NCBI GenBank assembly: GCA_002385665.1
Contig: DGDX01000072.1
Span: 1-27,042 of the forward strand
Direction: 5' to 3'
Origin: Firmicutes bacterium UBA3941
GTDB lineage: Bacteria > Bacillota > Clostridia > Caldicoprobacterales > UBA3941
DNA: 27,042 nt
The notes under the pieces are model-generated. The model saw only the letters and a program-made list of their open reading frames with translations, did no database searches and was not told the origin of the DNA. Position 1 is the stretch's first letter. Every line of letters starts with the position of its first letter. Of this stretch, positions 9,301-15,277 are shown one piece after another. The position numbers were made by a program, and so were the translations under genes.

Positions 9301-9834
9301 TATGTATCTTAAATGTAATGTCTCCTCAAACCTGCGGTATATGGCACCGATCTCTTTGAGTTTTTCCTTTAATGCTTCGTCTTCAATCCTAGTGTGCAGC
9401 TCTTCAATGGAATCAGGGGTGATATTATATCTCTTTAGTTCAGAGATAAGTTCCGATATGGTACTTACGAAACCGGATTGTCCTGCCACCTTCCCAAAAT
9501 AATTGAGATTATCCTTTAGCTCCTGAATTATACGATAAATGAGCATGGACCTGCCCGAAGGACTTATATGCCTTCTGGTAAATCCACCTACCTCATTGAA
9601 TACCCTGTATGCCATCCGTCTAAAACTAAGAACCTGAGCATCTATGGCCCCTCCCCTTGGTGCTGTTTGGACCAGAGCTCTTTCTGCCTGCATGGAATAC
9701 TGCTCGGGCACAAGAAGGATAAGTGGCCTTTTGGGCTGTCCCCTTAATTGTTCTTCCAAAATATTCCGAATTTCCTGCATGCAAAAATGGCTCTTCCCAG
9801 TTCCGGATCTGCCGTAGATCAACCTTAAACTCAT
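6364..9834 (-). CDS. addB: ATP-dependent helicase/deoxyribonuclease subunit B
   Basis: AddB is the partner of AddA; it carries the Chi-scanning helicase-like domain and the nuclease for the second strand. Visible features: N-terminal Walker A in YGRSGTGKSHF (residues 7-17), the nuclease motif IIDYKSG near 956, and the cysteines of the family's 4Fe-4S cluster. These are one in ASCPFSYYLRYG near 792 and three in CKYCPYSSVC near 1110-1118. The iron-sulfur staple is known from B. subtilis AddB to be needed for DNA-end binding. Length (1156) is normal. The ribosome binding site is weak (a run of G about 10 nt before the ATG). The gene is first in an addB-addA operon, in the usual Bacillota order. 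Confidence 0.97.
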   Translation of the reverse strand: MSLRLIYGRSGTGKSHFCMQEIRNILEEQLRGQPKRPLILLVPEQYSMQAERALVQTAPRGGAIDAQVLSFRRMAYRVFNEVGGFTRRHISPSGRSMLIYRIIQELKDNLNYFGKVAGQSGFVSTISELISELKRYNITPDSIEELHTRIEDEALKEKLKEIGAIYRRFEETLHLRYIDADDDLTLMAEKLPESTQFDGAEIWIDEFSGFTPQEYSVIEELLKKSKRVNVCLCTDYLFDEIPFSSGDVFTPVRNTALKLRELAQKNQIAIEKAVTFKEEPFYRYKDSPELAHLEGYFFTYPYKRYTKPTKDIEIFTASNIYTEIEEAARSIQSLCMEKGIRFKDIAVVTRNLAEYEGLISAIFPQYSIPFFIDRKKPVDSHPLVTLVLSMMDIFVHNWSYESVFRYLKTGLTGIAREEIDILENYVLANGIRGNQWTREEDWDYRPDSGFYSGEMTERELSIIDRVNRTRRNVLKPLMDFRKKTRGRTPVRDMCSAVYEFLCELEIPELIEERIDDLREAGSLSLANEYGQIWNIVMEVLDQTVEAMGEESMGIERFREVLSIGFSEHKIGLIPPSLDQVLVGSVERSRSHEIKALFILGVNDGVFPAPPGEEGILSDGDRNVLRNMGVELAQDTRTRAYEEQFIIYSTLSTTGGSLFISYPIADHEGRTMRPSIIISRLKKLFPRIRERNNLSETNKPEEIFNMVSAPLPTFNQLISAVRQGILGHGVNPMWKHVRDWYVSQDSWKERVDRVVEWMDYTNQVEKVGAKRAAMLYGSPMYSSISRLEQYASCPFSYYLRYGLGARERRVYRLTPPDMGSFMHDCIDAFSSRIKDAGIGWEDFDREWCRQEISIIVDELLEKRMGWLINNSDRYRYLVVRLKRVVARAIWVIREHIIRSGFEPIGYEVSFGDSKNDMFPPIVLELPSGEQVHLVGRIDRVDALKADEGTYIRIIDYKSGSRSFKLSDVYYGLQIQLVTYLGAVMDNGRGILGDKILPAGMLYFKIDDPLIRLTGEVDEGDIEKAIMKKLKMDGLVLADVNLIREMDRDIDGASLIVPARINKNGKLGKSSAASMEQFDNLCRYSKDLLIRMAQEIIEGNAYINPYRDKKTTACKYCPYSSVCQFDPSFQDNRYRFIKDMKEEEVWDNMKDGRDGSGR

Positions 9835-9914
9835 GAAACAAAGCCCCCACTTTCATGTTTCCCCTACTGTTGGTATAGTCTCGTTACGGATATCATCATT
9901 CAGCCCGTGATTTT

Positions 9915-9944
9915 ATTTTATCATAAATTGTATAGAAATTACAA
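9915..9944 (-). promoter_or_regulatory. addB: Candidate addBA promoter
   Basis: On the minus strand TTGTAA (9944-9939) and TAAAAT (9920-9915) are separated by 18 nt, about 80 nt upstream of the addB start. Both are reasonable but not perfect sigma-A hexamers. The rest of 9835-10033 shows no gene. Confidence 0.5.
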
Positions 9945-10033
9945 TTATCTGGGGGTTATGAGTGAATATTATTACACCATATATGCGGAACAAAACTAAT
10001 AGAGCAGGCGATCAACCTCTCCCACAGACCGGC

Positions 10034-10060
10034 AGAAAAAAAGAGGCCATAGGCCTCTTA
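10034..10060 (-). terminator. Intrinsic terminator downstream of the KDPG aldolase gene
   Basis: Read on the minus strand, AAGAGGCC, a 3-nt loop (TAT) and GGCCTCTT form an 8-bp stem (10059-10052 with 10048-10041), followed directly by a run of T (to about 10036). It lies about 130 nt after the aldolase stop, so the URO-D gene relic is within the transcribed 3' region. Confidence 0.85.
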
Positions 10061-10148
10061 CTAAATTCTATAGACATGGACGGGATTTTATGTATAATCT
10101 GGTCATTATCCCAACTTGATAACTTTGCGTTGGGCACCTGATCCCTTC

Positions 10149-10189
10149 CTAATACACATCATAAATAACCGAAATCATGACTAGATACT
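10149..10189 (-). pseudogene. Relic of the 3' end of a URO-D-family gene
   Basis: Directly after the aldolase stop codon, the minus strand encodes KYLVMISVIYDVY and a TAG stop (10151-10149). This matches the last residues, KYLAMISVIHDVY plus TAG, of the URO-D-family protein encoded at 11563-12597. At DNA level about 42 nt align, with about six differences, nearly all transitions; the similarity continues a few bases past the stop and then ends. It is a diverged leftover of a related gene, not a recent exact duplicate. It suggests that the aldolase gene replaced, or was inserted against the end of, a former URO-D paralogue. Confidence 0.75.
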
Positions 10190-11152
10190 TTATTTTTGAA
10201 GCAGGTGAACCGCAAATCCGCCGATCTCTTCTTTGAGGTATACGGCAACCATGGTGTCGCCCTTATATTTTGCAGATTCCATGTCAACGGTAAAGCCCTT
10301 GCTCTCGAGATAGTGGATGGCGCGTCCAACATTGTTGGTCTTTACTGCAAGATGCCCATTTTTACCAAGACCCGCGCCTTTCATGACTTCAATGCCACTT
10401 CCGGCAAAGTTTGAACTGTTGCCATATTTAACACCAAAACCGAATACCGCATCAAATTCCTCGGCGACTTTTTTAGAATCGTCATCATCAGCCGTGTTGA
10501 TTCCAACATGGGCAAACTCGAAGCCCAAGAGCTGAGCTATCGATAGCTTTGCCGTCTCACGAATCGCATCAAAGTTGCCCGACGCAATATCCTTCGGATT
10601 ACTCAACCAACCGCCACCAATGGCGTGGATGAATTCTTTATCGGAATATTCATCGAGATTTTTCAAACTAATTCCGCCGGTAGGAATAAACTTAAGACCC
10701 ATGGACTTATAGGGACCCTGCAAAGCAGTGCAACCCTTTATGCCGCCATAGACGCCTGCCGGGAAATACTTAAGAACCCGAAGGCCCTTATCCAACGCCA
10801 TTTCGATTTCGGTCGGGGTAACGCATCCGGGAGTTATCGGAACGTCATTTTTTACGCACCAATCGACAATTTTGGGATTAAATCCCGGGCTTACAATGAA
10901 CTCCGCCCCGGCATCAACCGATTCCTTACACTTATCCAGCGTAAGAACCGTTCCTGCCCCAACCAAAACCTCGGGATTCGACGCCTTCACCGCTTTGATG
11001 GCATCAATTCCGGCATCTGTACGCATGGTGATCTCCATAATGGGAATCCCGCCGTCACAAAGAGCCGCAGCAACTGGCGGACCATCTGAAGCCTTTTCCA
11101 AAACAACCACCGGAACCAAACCGATTTTACCTATTCGTTCTAAAACGTCCAT
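10190..11152 (-). CDS. eda: KDPG/KHG aldolase fused to a C-terminal VOC (glyoxalase-like) domain
   Basis: Residues 1-205 are a class I KDPG aldolase, which cleaves 2-keto-3-deoxy-6-phosphogluconate to pyruvate and glyceraldehyde 3-phosphate (also 4-hydroxy-2-oxoglutarate). E40 and R44 (MEITMRT), GAGTV at 65-69 and the Schiff-base K128 in LKYFPAG match E. coli Eda E45, R49 and K133. Residues about 215-320 form one VOC-type half-barrel module (HVGIN, GHLAVKTNN, FAVHLLQ), making the protein about 100 residues longer than Eda. I recall similar fusions in Lachnospiraceae-like Clostridia; the VOC role is unknown. The ATG at 11152 has AAAGGAG 8 nt upstream; longer readings would enter the structured leader. 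Codon choice (more CGT, TCG, GCG, GTT; little ATA) differs from nearby genes. With the structured RNA before it and the gene relic after it, this suggests transfer. Confidence 0.93.
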   Translation of the reverse strand: MDVLERIGKIGLVPVVVLEKASDGPPVAAALCDGGIPIMEITMRTDAGIDAIKAVKASNPEVLVGAGTVLTLDKCKESVDAGAEFIVSPGFNPKIVDWCVKNDVPITPGCVTPTEIEMALDKGLRVLKYFPAGVYGGIKGCTALQGPYKSMGLKFIPTGGISLKNLDEYSDKEFIHAIGGGWLSNPKDIASGNFDAIRETAKLSIAQLLGFEFAHVGINTADDDDSKKVAEEFDAVFGFGVKYGNSSNFAGSGIEVMKGAGLGKNGHLAVKTNNVGRAIHYLESKGFTVDMESAKYKGDTMVAVYLKEEIGGFAVHLLQK

Positions 11153-11169
11153 GATACATACTCCTTTCA

Positions 11170-11366
11170 TTGATCCTCCCATGACTAAAGTCACGAGATT
11201 CTGTCGCTTCCAGCCAAGGGGTGTCCAAATCGCTTCTACCCCGGGTCGGCTGTCTGAGTCTAGCCGGGTTTTTCACTAGGCAATAAGGACTTAGAGCTAC
11301 CGCAGAATATACCTATGGGCGAAGATTCCATAGATTTCACCCCCTTGTGCCGGGTGTTGTTCTGCC
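11170..11366 (-). ncRNA. Structured leader resembling an IS200/IS605 right end with TnpB/IscB guide-RNA (omega RNA/HEARO) scaffold
   Basis: About 195 nt on the minus strand between a TATAAT box and the aldolase ribosome binding site fold into clear helices (plus coordinates). An outer stem 11302-11307/11360-11365 encloses two hairpins (11313-11318/11328-11333 and 11338-11342/11352-11356), a three-way junction. Three more stems follow: 11247-11251/11262-11266, 11218-11222/11238-11242, and a terminal 9-bp hairpin 11178-11197 with core GACTTTAGTC. The 3' part (GGAAGCGACAGAATC, hairpin with CTTTAG core, GGGAGGATCAA) has the form I know from right ends of IS200/IS605-type elements, which double as guide-RNA scaffolds. 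No tnpB, iscB or tnpA is present. Calls are from pattern memory, without a covariance search; an unrelated cis-regulatory leader is the main alternative. Confidence 0.6.
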
Positions 11367-11369
11367 TTA

Positions 11370-11375
11370 ATTATA
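11370..11375 (-). promoter_or_regulatory. -10 element for the structured RNA and aldolase transcript
   Basis: A perfect TATAAT on the minus strand (11375-11370) would start RNA near 11363, almost exactly at the first base of the outer helix of the structured leader. No good -35 hexamer is seen at 16-18 nt, so an activator may be needed. The inverted repeat at 11404-11454 lies just upstream. Confidence 0.55.
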
Positions 11376-11403
11376 TACCATTTTATATTAAAGAACTAGT
11401 ATT

Positions 11404-11454
11404 TCATGAATTCATTCAATTCTTTGTCGATTCATCTCACGAATGAATTCATGA
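11404..11454. repeat. 14-bp perfect inverted repeat upstream of the aldolase leader
   Basis: Arms TCATGAATTCATTC (11404-11417) and its complement (11441-11454) flank a 23-nt centre. Each arm contains the palindrome ATGAATTCAT, so there are two identical operator-like half-units about 37 bp apart centre to centre. It sits about 30-80 bp upstream of the leader's -10 element. It could be a regulator binding site or an end of a small mobile element. Confidence 0.5.
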
Positions 11455-11489
11455 GTATTCTCGGCAAATCTATAAGAAAGTCCCATCCT

Positions 11490-11533
11490 CATCTATGGAT
11501 AAACAATACGGAAAATAAATCTATCTATAGATG
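11490..11533. repeat. 12-bp inverted repeat downstream of the URO-D-family gene
   Basis: CATCTATGGATA (11490-11501) and TATCTATAGATG (11522-11533) pair over 12 positions with one non-Watson-Crick position. The hairpin lies 30 nt after the stop of the 11563-12597 gene in its direction of transcription. No T tract follows, so it is a weak terminator candidate or an RNA-stabilising hairpin. Confidence 0.4.
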
Positions 11534-11562
11534 ATGAATATTATGGTTGGAGTTGTTTATTC

Positions 11563-12597
11563 CTAATATACATCATGGATAACTGAAATCATGGCCAGAT
11601 ATTTTTCTACGGGTATATACTCAGGGACACTGTTTCCTGTGCCCAAGGCATACCCGCCACAGTCCAGGCTCTTCTCTATCATATTACGGGATCTTCTCTT
11701 TATATCCTCCTCCGAGGCCTCAATTACAAAGTTAACATCCATACCGCCCAGAATAGCTATTCTGCCCTTCCACCTGTCATATGAGTCCTCTACCCTGAGG
11801 ATATTATCTTCAAAGGAATGTTTGCCATCGTAATTAAGATCAGTGATCAATACCTCCATGGTATCTAAATAATATCCACATGAATGCAATATAACAGGCT
11901 TATTATACCTATGGGCCGTATCCACTATTTTCTTGTGCCAGGGGTAAACATATTCACTCATAGCCCAGGGGGGTAAGAAGGTTTGGGTGTTAAAACCCCA
12001 ATCATCGTTGGATATTATCAGCCCAACGCTATCGTGTTGAGCAGCTATTTCATAATATTTAACCAGCCTTTGTCCCACATTGTCAAATACCTGTTTTAAT
12101 AGCTCGGGGTCATCATACAGCATGTAGCAGAGATTGTCATAGCCTGTCAAGGATATTACATTCTCCAACACGCCGCCCGGTCCCATGACTGCAAGTTTCA
12201 TCCCATGAGGGAGATAATCCCCTATCTTCTCCAGCTTGGAATAGTCATAGTCTTCCGGATCCTCCCATTTAAAATCACTAAAGCTCTTCTCATCAAATAT
12301 TATCTCGCGGGCATTCAGGGAAATAGTCTCCTTGTGTTTCTCCTGCCCCTCGATGAACATAAACTTTGATCCATGAGTAGTGGCATAATCATATCCAGCA
12401 GCTTCAAAGGCATCCACAACGAATTTTAAATGCTCAAGTTCGTCCTCCCTATTCGGTCTTTTTCTACCTGTCAATATCTCGTATAGGGAATCGTTCATGA
12501 ATAATTCGAAGAGGGTCGGTCTATCCGGCTTTTTACACTCCAATACCTTTTGGAGATTGGTGAAATCGGGCTTTCGTTTACGCAATATACTATTCAT
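11563..12597 (-). CDS. URO-D-family protein (methyltransferase/decarboxylase fold), copy 1
   Basis: A 344-residue TIM-barrel protein of the uroporphyrinogen decarboxylase superfamily. It has the zinc-type motif H238-x-C240 (VILHSCG) and C313 (KSLDCGGYALG), the H-x-C-x(about 70-75)-C arrangement of the MtaA/MtbA/CmuA-type methyltransferases, not that of haem-synthesis HemE. Those relatives move methyl groups between a corrinoid protein and a thiol or other acceptor; here the substrate is unknown. It is the last gene of the uxaBA operon, 99 nt after the nitrilase-family gene. The ribosome binding site GGGAGGAG is rather far (12 nt) from the ATG. A short diverged copy of its 3' end lies at 10149-10189. 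No cobalamin-binding partner or methyltetrahydrofolate transferase is in the window. Confidence 0.85.
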   Translation of the reverse strand: MNSILRKRKPDFTNLQKVLECKKPDRPTLFELFMNDSLYEILTGRKRPNREDELEHLKFVVDAFEAAGYDYATTHGSKFMFIEGQEKHKETISLNAREIIFDEKSFSDFKWEDPEDYDYSKLEKIGDYLPHGMKLAVMGPGGVLENVISLTGYDNLCYMLYDDPELLKQVFDNVGQRLVKYYEIAAQHDSVGLIISNDDWGFNTQTFLPPWAMSEYVYPWHKKIVDTAHRYNKPVILHSCGYYLDTMEVLITDLNYDGKHSFEDNILRVEDSYDRWKGRIAILGGMDVNFVIEASEEDIKRRSRNMIEKSLDCGGYALGTGNSVPEYIPVEKYLAMISVIHDVY

Positions 12598-12696
12598 TTG
12601 ACAAGACTGCTCCTCCCTTAGTAAAATACACGGCTATTATCGCCACACATTTATTCTATTTTATAGGCGCAAATTGAGCGTTACTCTATGGCTATC

Positions 12697-13968
12697 TTAT
12701 TGGTACTTATCGTGGACAACCTCATCATATGTCCCATTCATACGCTCTTTTAAATAAATATTTCTTGGCTCGCTGTAACAGGGACCTGCAGATAGCCAAT
12801 ATGCGTAGAATTTCTTGTTTAGATCTATCTCCGTAACACAGACGCCCTCGTCTTTCTCCTCGACCTGGCCTATAACCTCCCCCATGGGGTTAATGATCCT
12901 ACTGGGCATCCAGGGCGAATTCTCCTGCCTGTCTATGCCGGATATCACCATATATATGCCATTTTCCGCTGCACGGGCTGCTGTATGTATCGGTCCGTCA
13001 CCGGCTGTGGGTACAAAGATTATTTCTGCTCCCTTTAATGCCAATATCTTCGACGGCTCGGGAAACATCTGGTCCCAGCATATAAGTATTCCAATTTTCC
13101 CAAAATCCGTATCAAAAACAGGATATTCGGTCCCCGGTATTACCCCTTCCTCCGCCTCGGTCATGGGTAGATGGGTTTTCCGGTATTTTCCAACAATCTC
13201 GCCTTCTCTATTGACCAAAACCGCCGTGTTGTAGGTATAGCTATCTTCTCTTTCATAAAAGCAATATATTATATAAGTCTTGTACTGCCTTGCCTTCTCC
13301 TTCATCTTCCGGGTAAAGGAGCAATCAATGGGTAGAGCCCTCTCCTCAAGATTCAGGGGTAATAGTCTTTCATTTATGGTTTCGCTCAGGCAGATGATAT
13401 CTGCTCCCTGGTTACCTGCTTCGTCAACAACCTTGCAGATCCTGGCGAGCCTTCTCTCCATATCCGTGTCTGTATCTATGCGGGGGTCGATATAGGTAGT
13501 AGCCACCCGTACAATCCTTCTGCCCGGATCATCTACTCTTTCCAGACAGGGTTCCTTCCATAGTACATAACCATTAGATCCCGGCCATCTCAAGCCTAAC
13601 TCAATCTTTAGGGAAGCTGCATCCCGGGGTGCTTTAATAATCCTACTCAAGTTCCTCCATCCATCCTCCAAGATGGCTATTTCATCTATATACCCCCGTT
13701 CCAACCATTCCCCATCCTCTTTGATCCAGGTAAATACAGCGCTTATACTGGTTTTTTCAATCGGTACATTTTCGCTGTAATATTTCACTTTAAACCTATA
13801 GGCGGTATTTTCCTCTATATCATCAATATCGCAGTACCACTTACCATAAGAATACTTTCCACCTGACGCGATCTTTAATACGTCTTCACCATGGACTGAA
13901 TCCCTGTAAAATTCAGGGGATTGAAGTTCATTAGTTGCCCAAGTGTTCCATTTGTAAGTATTTATCAT
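12697..13968 (-). CDS. Carbon-nitrogen (nitrilase-family) hydrolase with N-terminal carbohydrate-binding-like domain
   Basis: A 423-residue, two-domain cytoplasmic protein without a signal peptide. Residues about 1-145 look like a jelly-roll carbohydrate-binding module: alternating beta strands, YRFKVKYY, then DGWRNLS, IKAP and a final YVLWKEPCLE strand. Residues about 150-423 are a nitrilase-superfamily domain with the Glu-Lys-Cys triad: E196 (LSETIN), K264 (YRKTHLP) and C297 (ILICWDQMFPE). Such enzymes hydrolyse amides, N-carbamoyl groups or, rarely, nitriles. The start at 13968 has GGGAGGAG 7 nt upstream; a longer reading to 13992 lacks one. It lies between the two URO-D-family genes, 46 nt after the upstream one. 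An amidated or N-substituted sugar-acid substrate is plausible but inferred. Confidence 0.87.
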   Translation of the reverse strand: MINTYKWNTWATNELQSPEFYRDSVHGEDVLKIASGGKYSYGKWYCDIDDIEENTAYRFKVKYYSENVPIEKTSISAVFTWIKEDGEWLERGYIDEIAILEDGWRNLSRIIKAPRDAASLKIELGLRWPGSNGYVLWKEPCLERVDDPGRRIVRVATTYIDPRIDTDTDMERRLARICKVVDEAGNQGADIICLSETINERLLPLNLEERALPIDCSFTRKMKEKARQYKTYIIYCFYEREDSYTYNTAVLVNREGEIVGKYRKTHLPMTEAEEGVIPGTEYPVFDTDFGKIGILICWDQMFPEPSKILALKGAEIIFVPTAGDGPIHTAARAAENGIYMVISGIDRQENSPWMPSRIINPMGEVIGQVEEKDEGVCVTEIDLNKKFYAYWLSAGPCYSEPRNIYLKERMNGTYDEVVHDKYQ

Positions 13969-14014
13969 TTTAATTCTCCTCCCTAATACCAAGATACTCT
14001 ATAATAATCCCCTT

Positions 14015-15256
14015 TTAGATTTGCCGTGCAGTGGCGTATACCTGGCGTCCTACCCTATTTGCAGTGTTGTATAACTCCATAATTTTTTCAGGGGATATAT
14101 CGGCCTGGATGTTATGTACCTGGGTAAACACAAATCCGCCTCCGGGAGCAAATATCCCTATGAGCTCTTCTACCTCATTTCTAATATCCTCAAGGCTCCC
14201 AAAGGTCAAGGTGGTTTGGGTATCGCATCCACCGCCCCAAAAGGTTAGATGGTTGCCAAATTCCCTTTTTAACTTAATTGGATCCATATTGCGTGCAGAC
14301 AATTGAACTGGGTTTAAAATCTCAACTCCTGCGTCTATAAGATCTGGGATTAAATCATAGATAGCCCCACAGGAATGTAAAAAGACTTTAACATTGGGAA
14401 AATTATTTCTAACATATTGATACAACCTTGTATGGTACGGCTTGATCATATCCCTATACATCTGAATCGATATTTGAGTGTTTTCCTGGGTTCCGAGATC
14501 ATCCCCAAATTGAATAACATCAATATACTCCCCTACGGCATTAAGATATTTTTCCAAATCCCTAAGGTAAACCTGGATTTTCCTCTCGAGATAGTAGTGG
14601 ACCATATCGGGGTTAAGAGCCATCTCTATAAAAAAACGTTCATATCCCCAATCCGATTGGCCGGCTTCCAAAATATTGCCGCCAAAGCTACCCAGGATGG
14701 CATAATCCGTTTTCTCATATAGCTCCTTGGCCTTTTCCCTTAAGTAGGAGAGCTCCTCATGGGGAATCTCAGAAACGGGTATCTTATCTATATCCCCCAT
14801 ACTTTTGACATTTGCATATGGGTGGTACATGGGATCAAAATAATATCCTCCTTTGGGCATTCTGGCAATGACCTTATCATCTTTAATAACATCCAGATCG
14901 CCTCTGGAGTTTTCTACAGGATTAAAATCCCTGGGGACTAAACAGTCGGACCCATCCATCAGCTTTCCCGGCTTCCAGTTAGCAATGTCAATCCCAAAAG
15001 CCGGCCTGTATCTATGCAGCTGGACAACATCTGCACCCATAATCTTCATTATTGCCTCTTCCGGTTCTGCCAGTTGCTGATATATATCGTAGACCTTTGT
15101 TTCGGTATTTTTCATCCCTAAATACTTCTTTAGCCTATTATAGGCAATGGCATTTATACCCGTCGACCTCATGGCACCAAAATCAATTGGTAATCTGTCA
15201 GGCTCCTGATGGTTGAGAGATATCCTCACCCTCTCCCTGGAAGTTAATTGCTCCAT
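14015..15256 (-). CDS. URO-D-family protein (methyltransferase fold), copy 2
   Basis: A 413-residue URO-D superfamily protein, clearly distinct from the copy at 11563 and about 70 residues longer. It begins with the family-typical TSRERVRISLNHQEPDRLPIDFG. It carries H294-x-C296 (VFLHSCG), then C344 in WGGGCDTQTTL and GGGFVFTQVHNIQADI near the C-terminus, as in uncharacterised relatives often found beside sugar genes. The third metal ligand may therefore be C344 and not a Cys about 70 residues after HxC. The molecular role is unknown; methyl transfer is inferred from the fold family. It follows uxaA by 21 nt with an AAAGGGGGG ribosome binding site, so it belongs to the same transcript. Confidence 0.85.
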   Translation of the reverse strand: MEQLTSRERVRISLNHQEPDRLPIDFGAMRSTGINAIAYNRLKKYLGMKNTETKVYDIYQQLAEPEEAIMKIMGADVVQLHRYRPAFGIDIANWKPGKLMDGSDCLVPRDFNPVENSRGDLDVIKDDKVIARMPKGGYYFDPMYHPYANVKSMGDIDKIPVSEIPHEELSYLREKAKELYEKTDYAILGSFGGNILEAGQSDWGYERFFIEMALNPDMVHYYLERKIQVYLRDLEKYLNAVGEYIDVIQFGDDLGTQENTQISIQMYRDMIKPYHTRLYQYVRNNFPNVKVFLHSCGAIYDLIPDLIDAGVEILNPVQLSARNMDPIKLKREFGNHLTFWGGGCDTQTTLTFGSLEDIRNEVEELIGIFAPGGGFVFTQVHNIQADISPEKIMELYNTANRVGRQVYATARQI

Positions 15257-15277
15257 GATTAAGTCCCCCCTTTGAAA

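Noticed and set aside
2571..9834. AddAB as an anti-phage defence system
   Set aside because: Motifs, lengths and gene order match the ordinary housekeeping recombination complex of Bacillota; no defence genes surround it.
10625..11089. Plus-strand open frame of 154 codons opposite the KDPG aldolase gene
   Set aside because: The minus-strand frame carries the full Eda catalytic set; the plus frame is a compositional shadow without a start signal.
11153..11194. In-frame N-terminal extension of the KDPG aldolase
   Set aside because: It would start inside the structured leader; the ATG at 11152 has an ideal AAAGGAG site and begins where other Eda proteins begin.
11195..11400. Possible tnpB or iscB remnant alongside the guide-RNA-like segment
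   Set aside because: I looked for the C-terminal zinc finger (CxxC...CxxC) and catalytic motifs of TnpB and for HNH motifs on the minus strand and found none; only the RNA-like part is supported.
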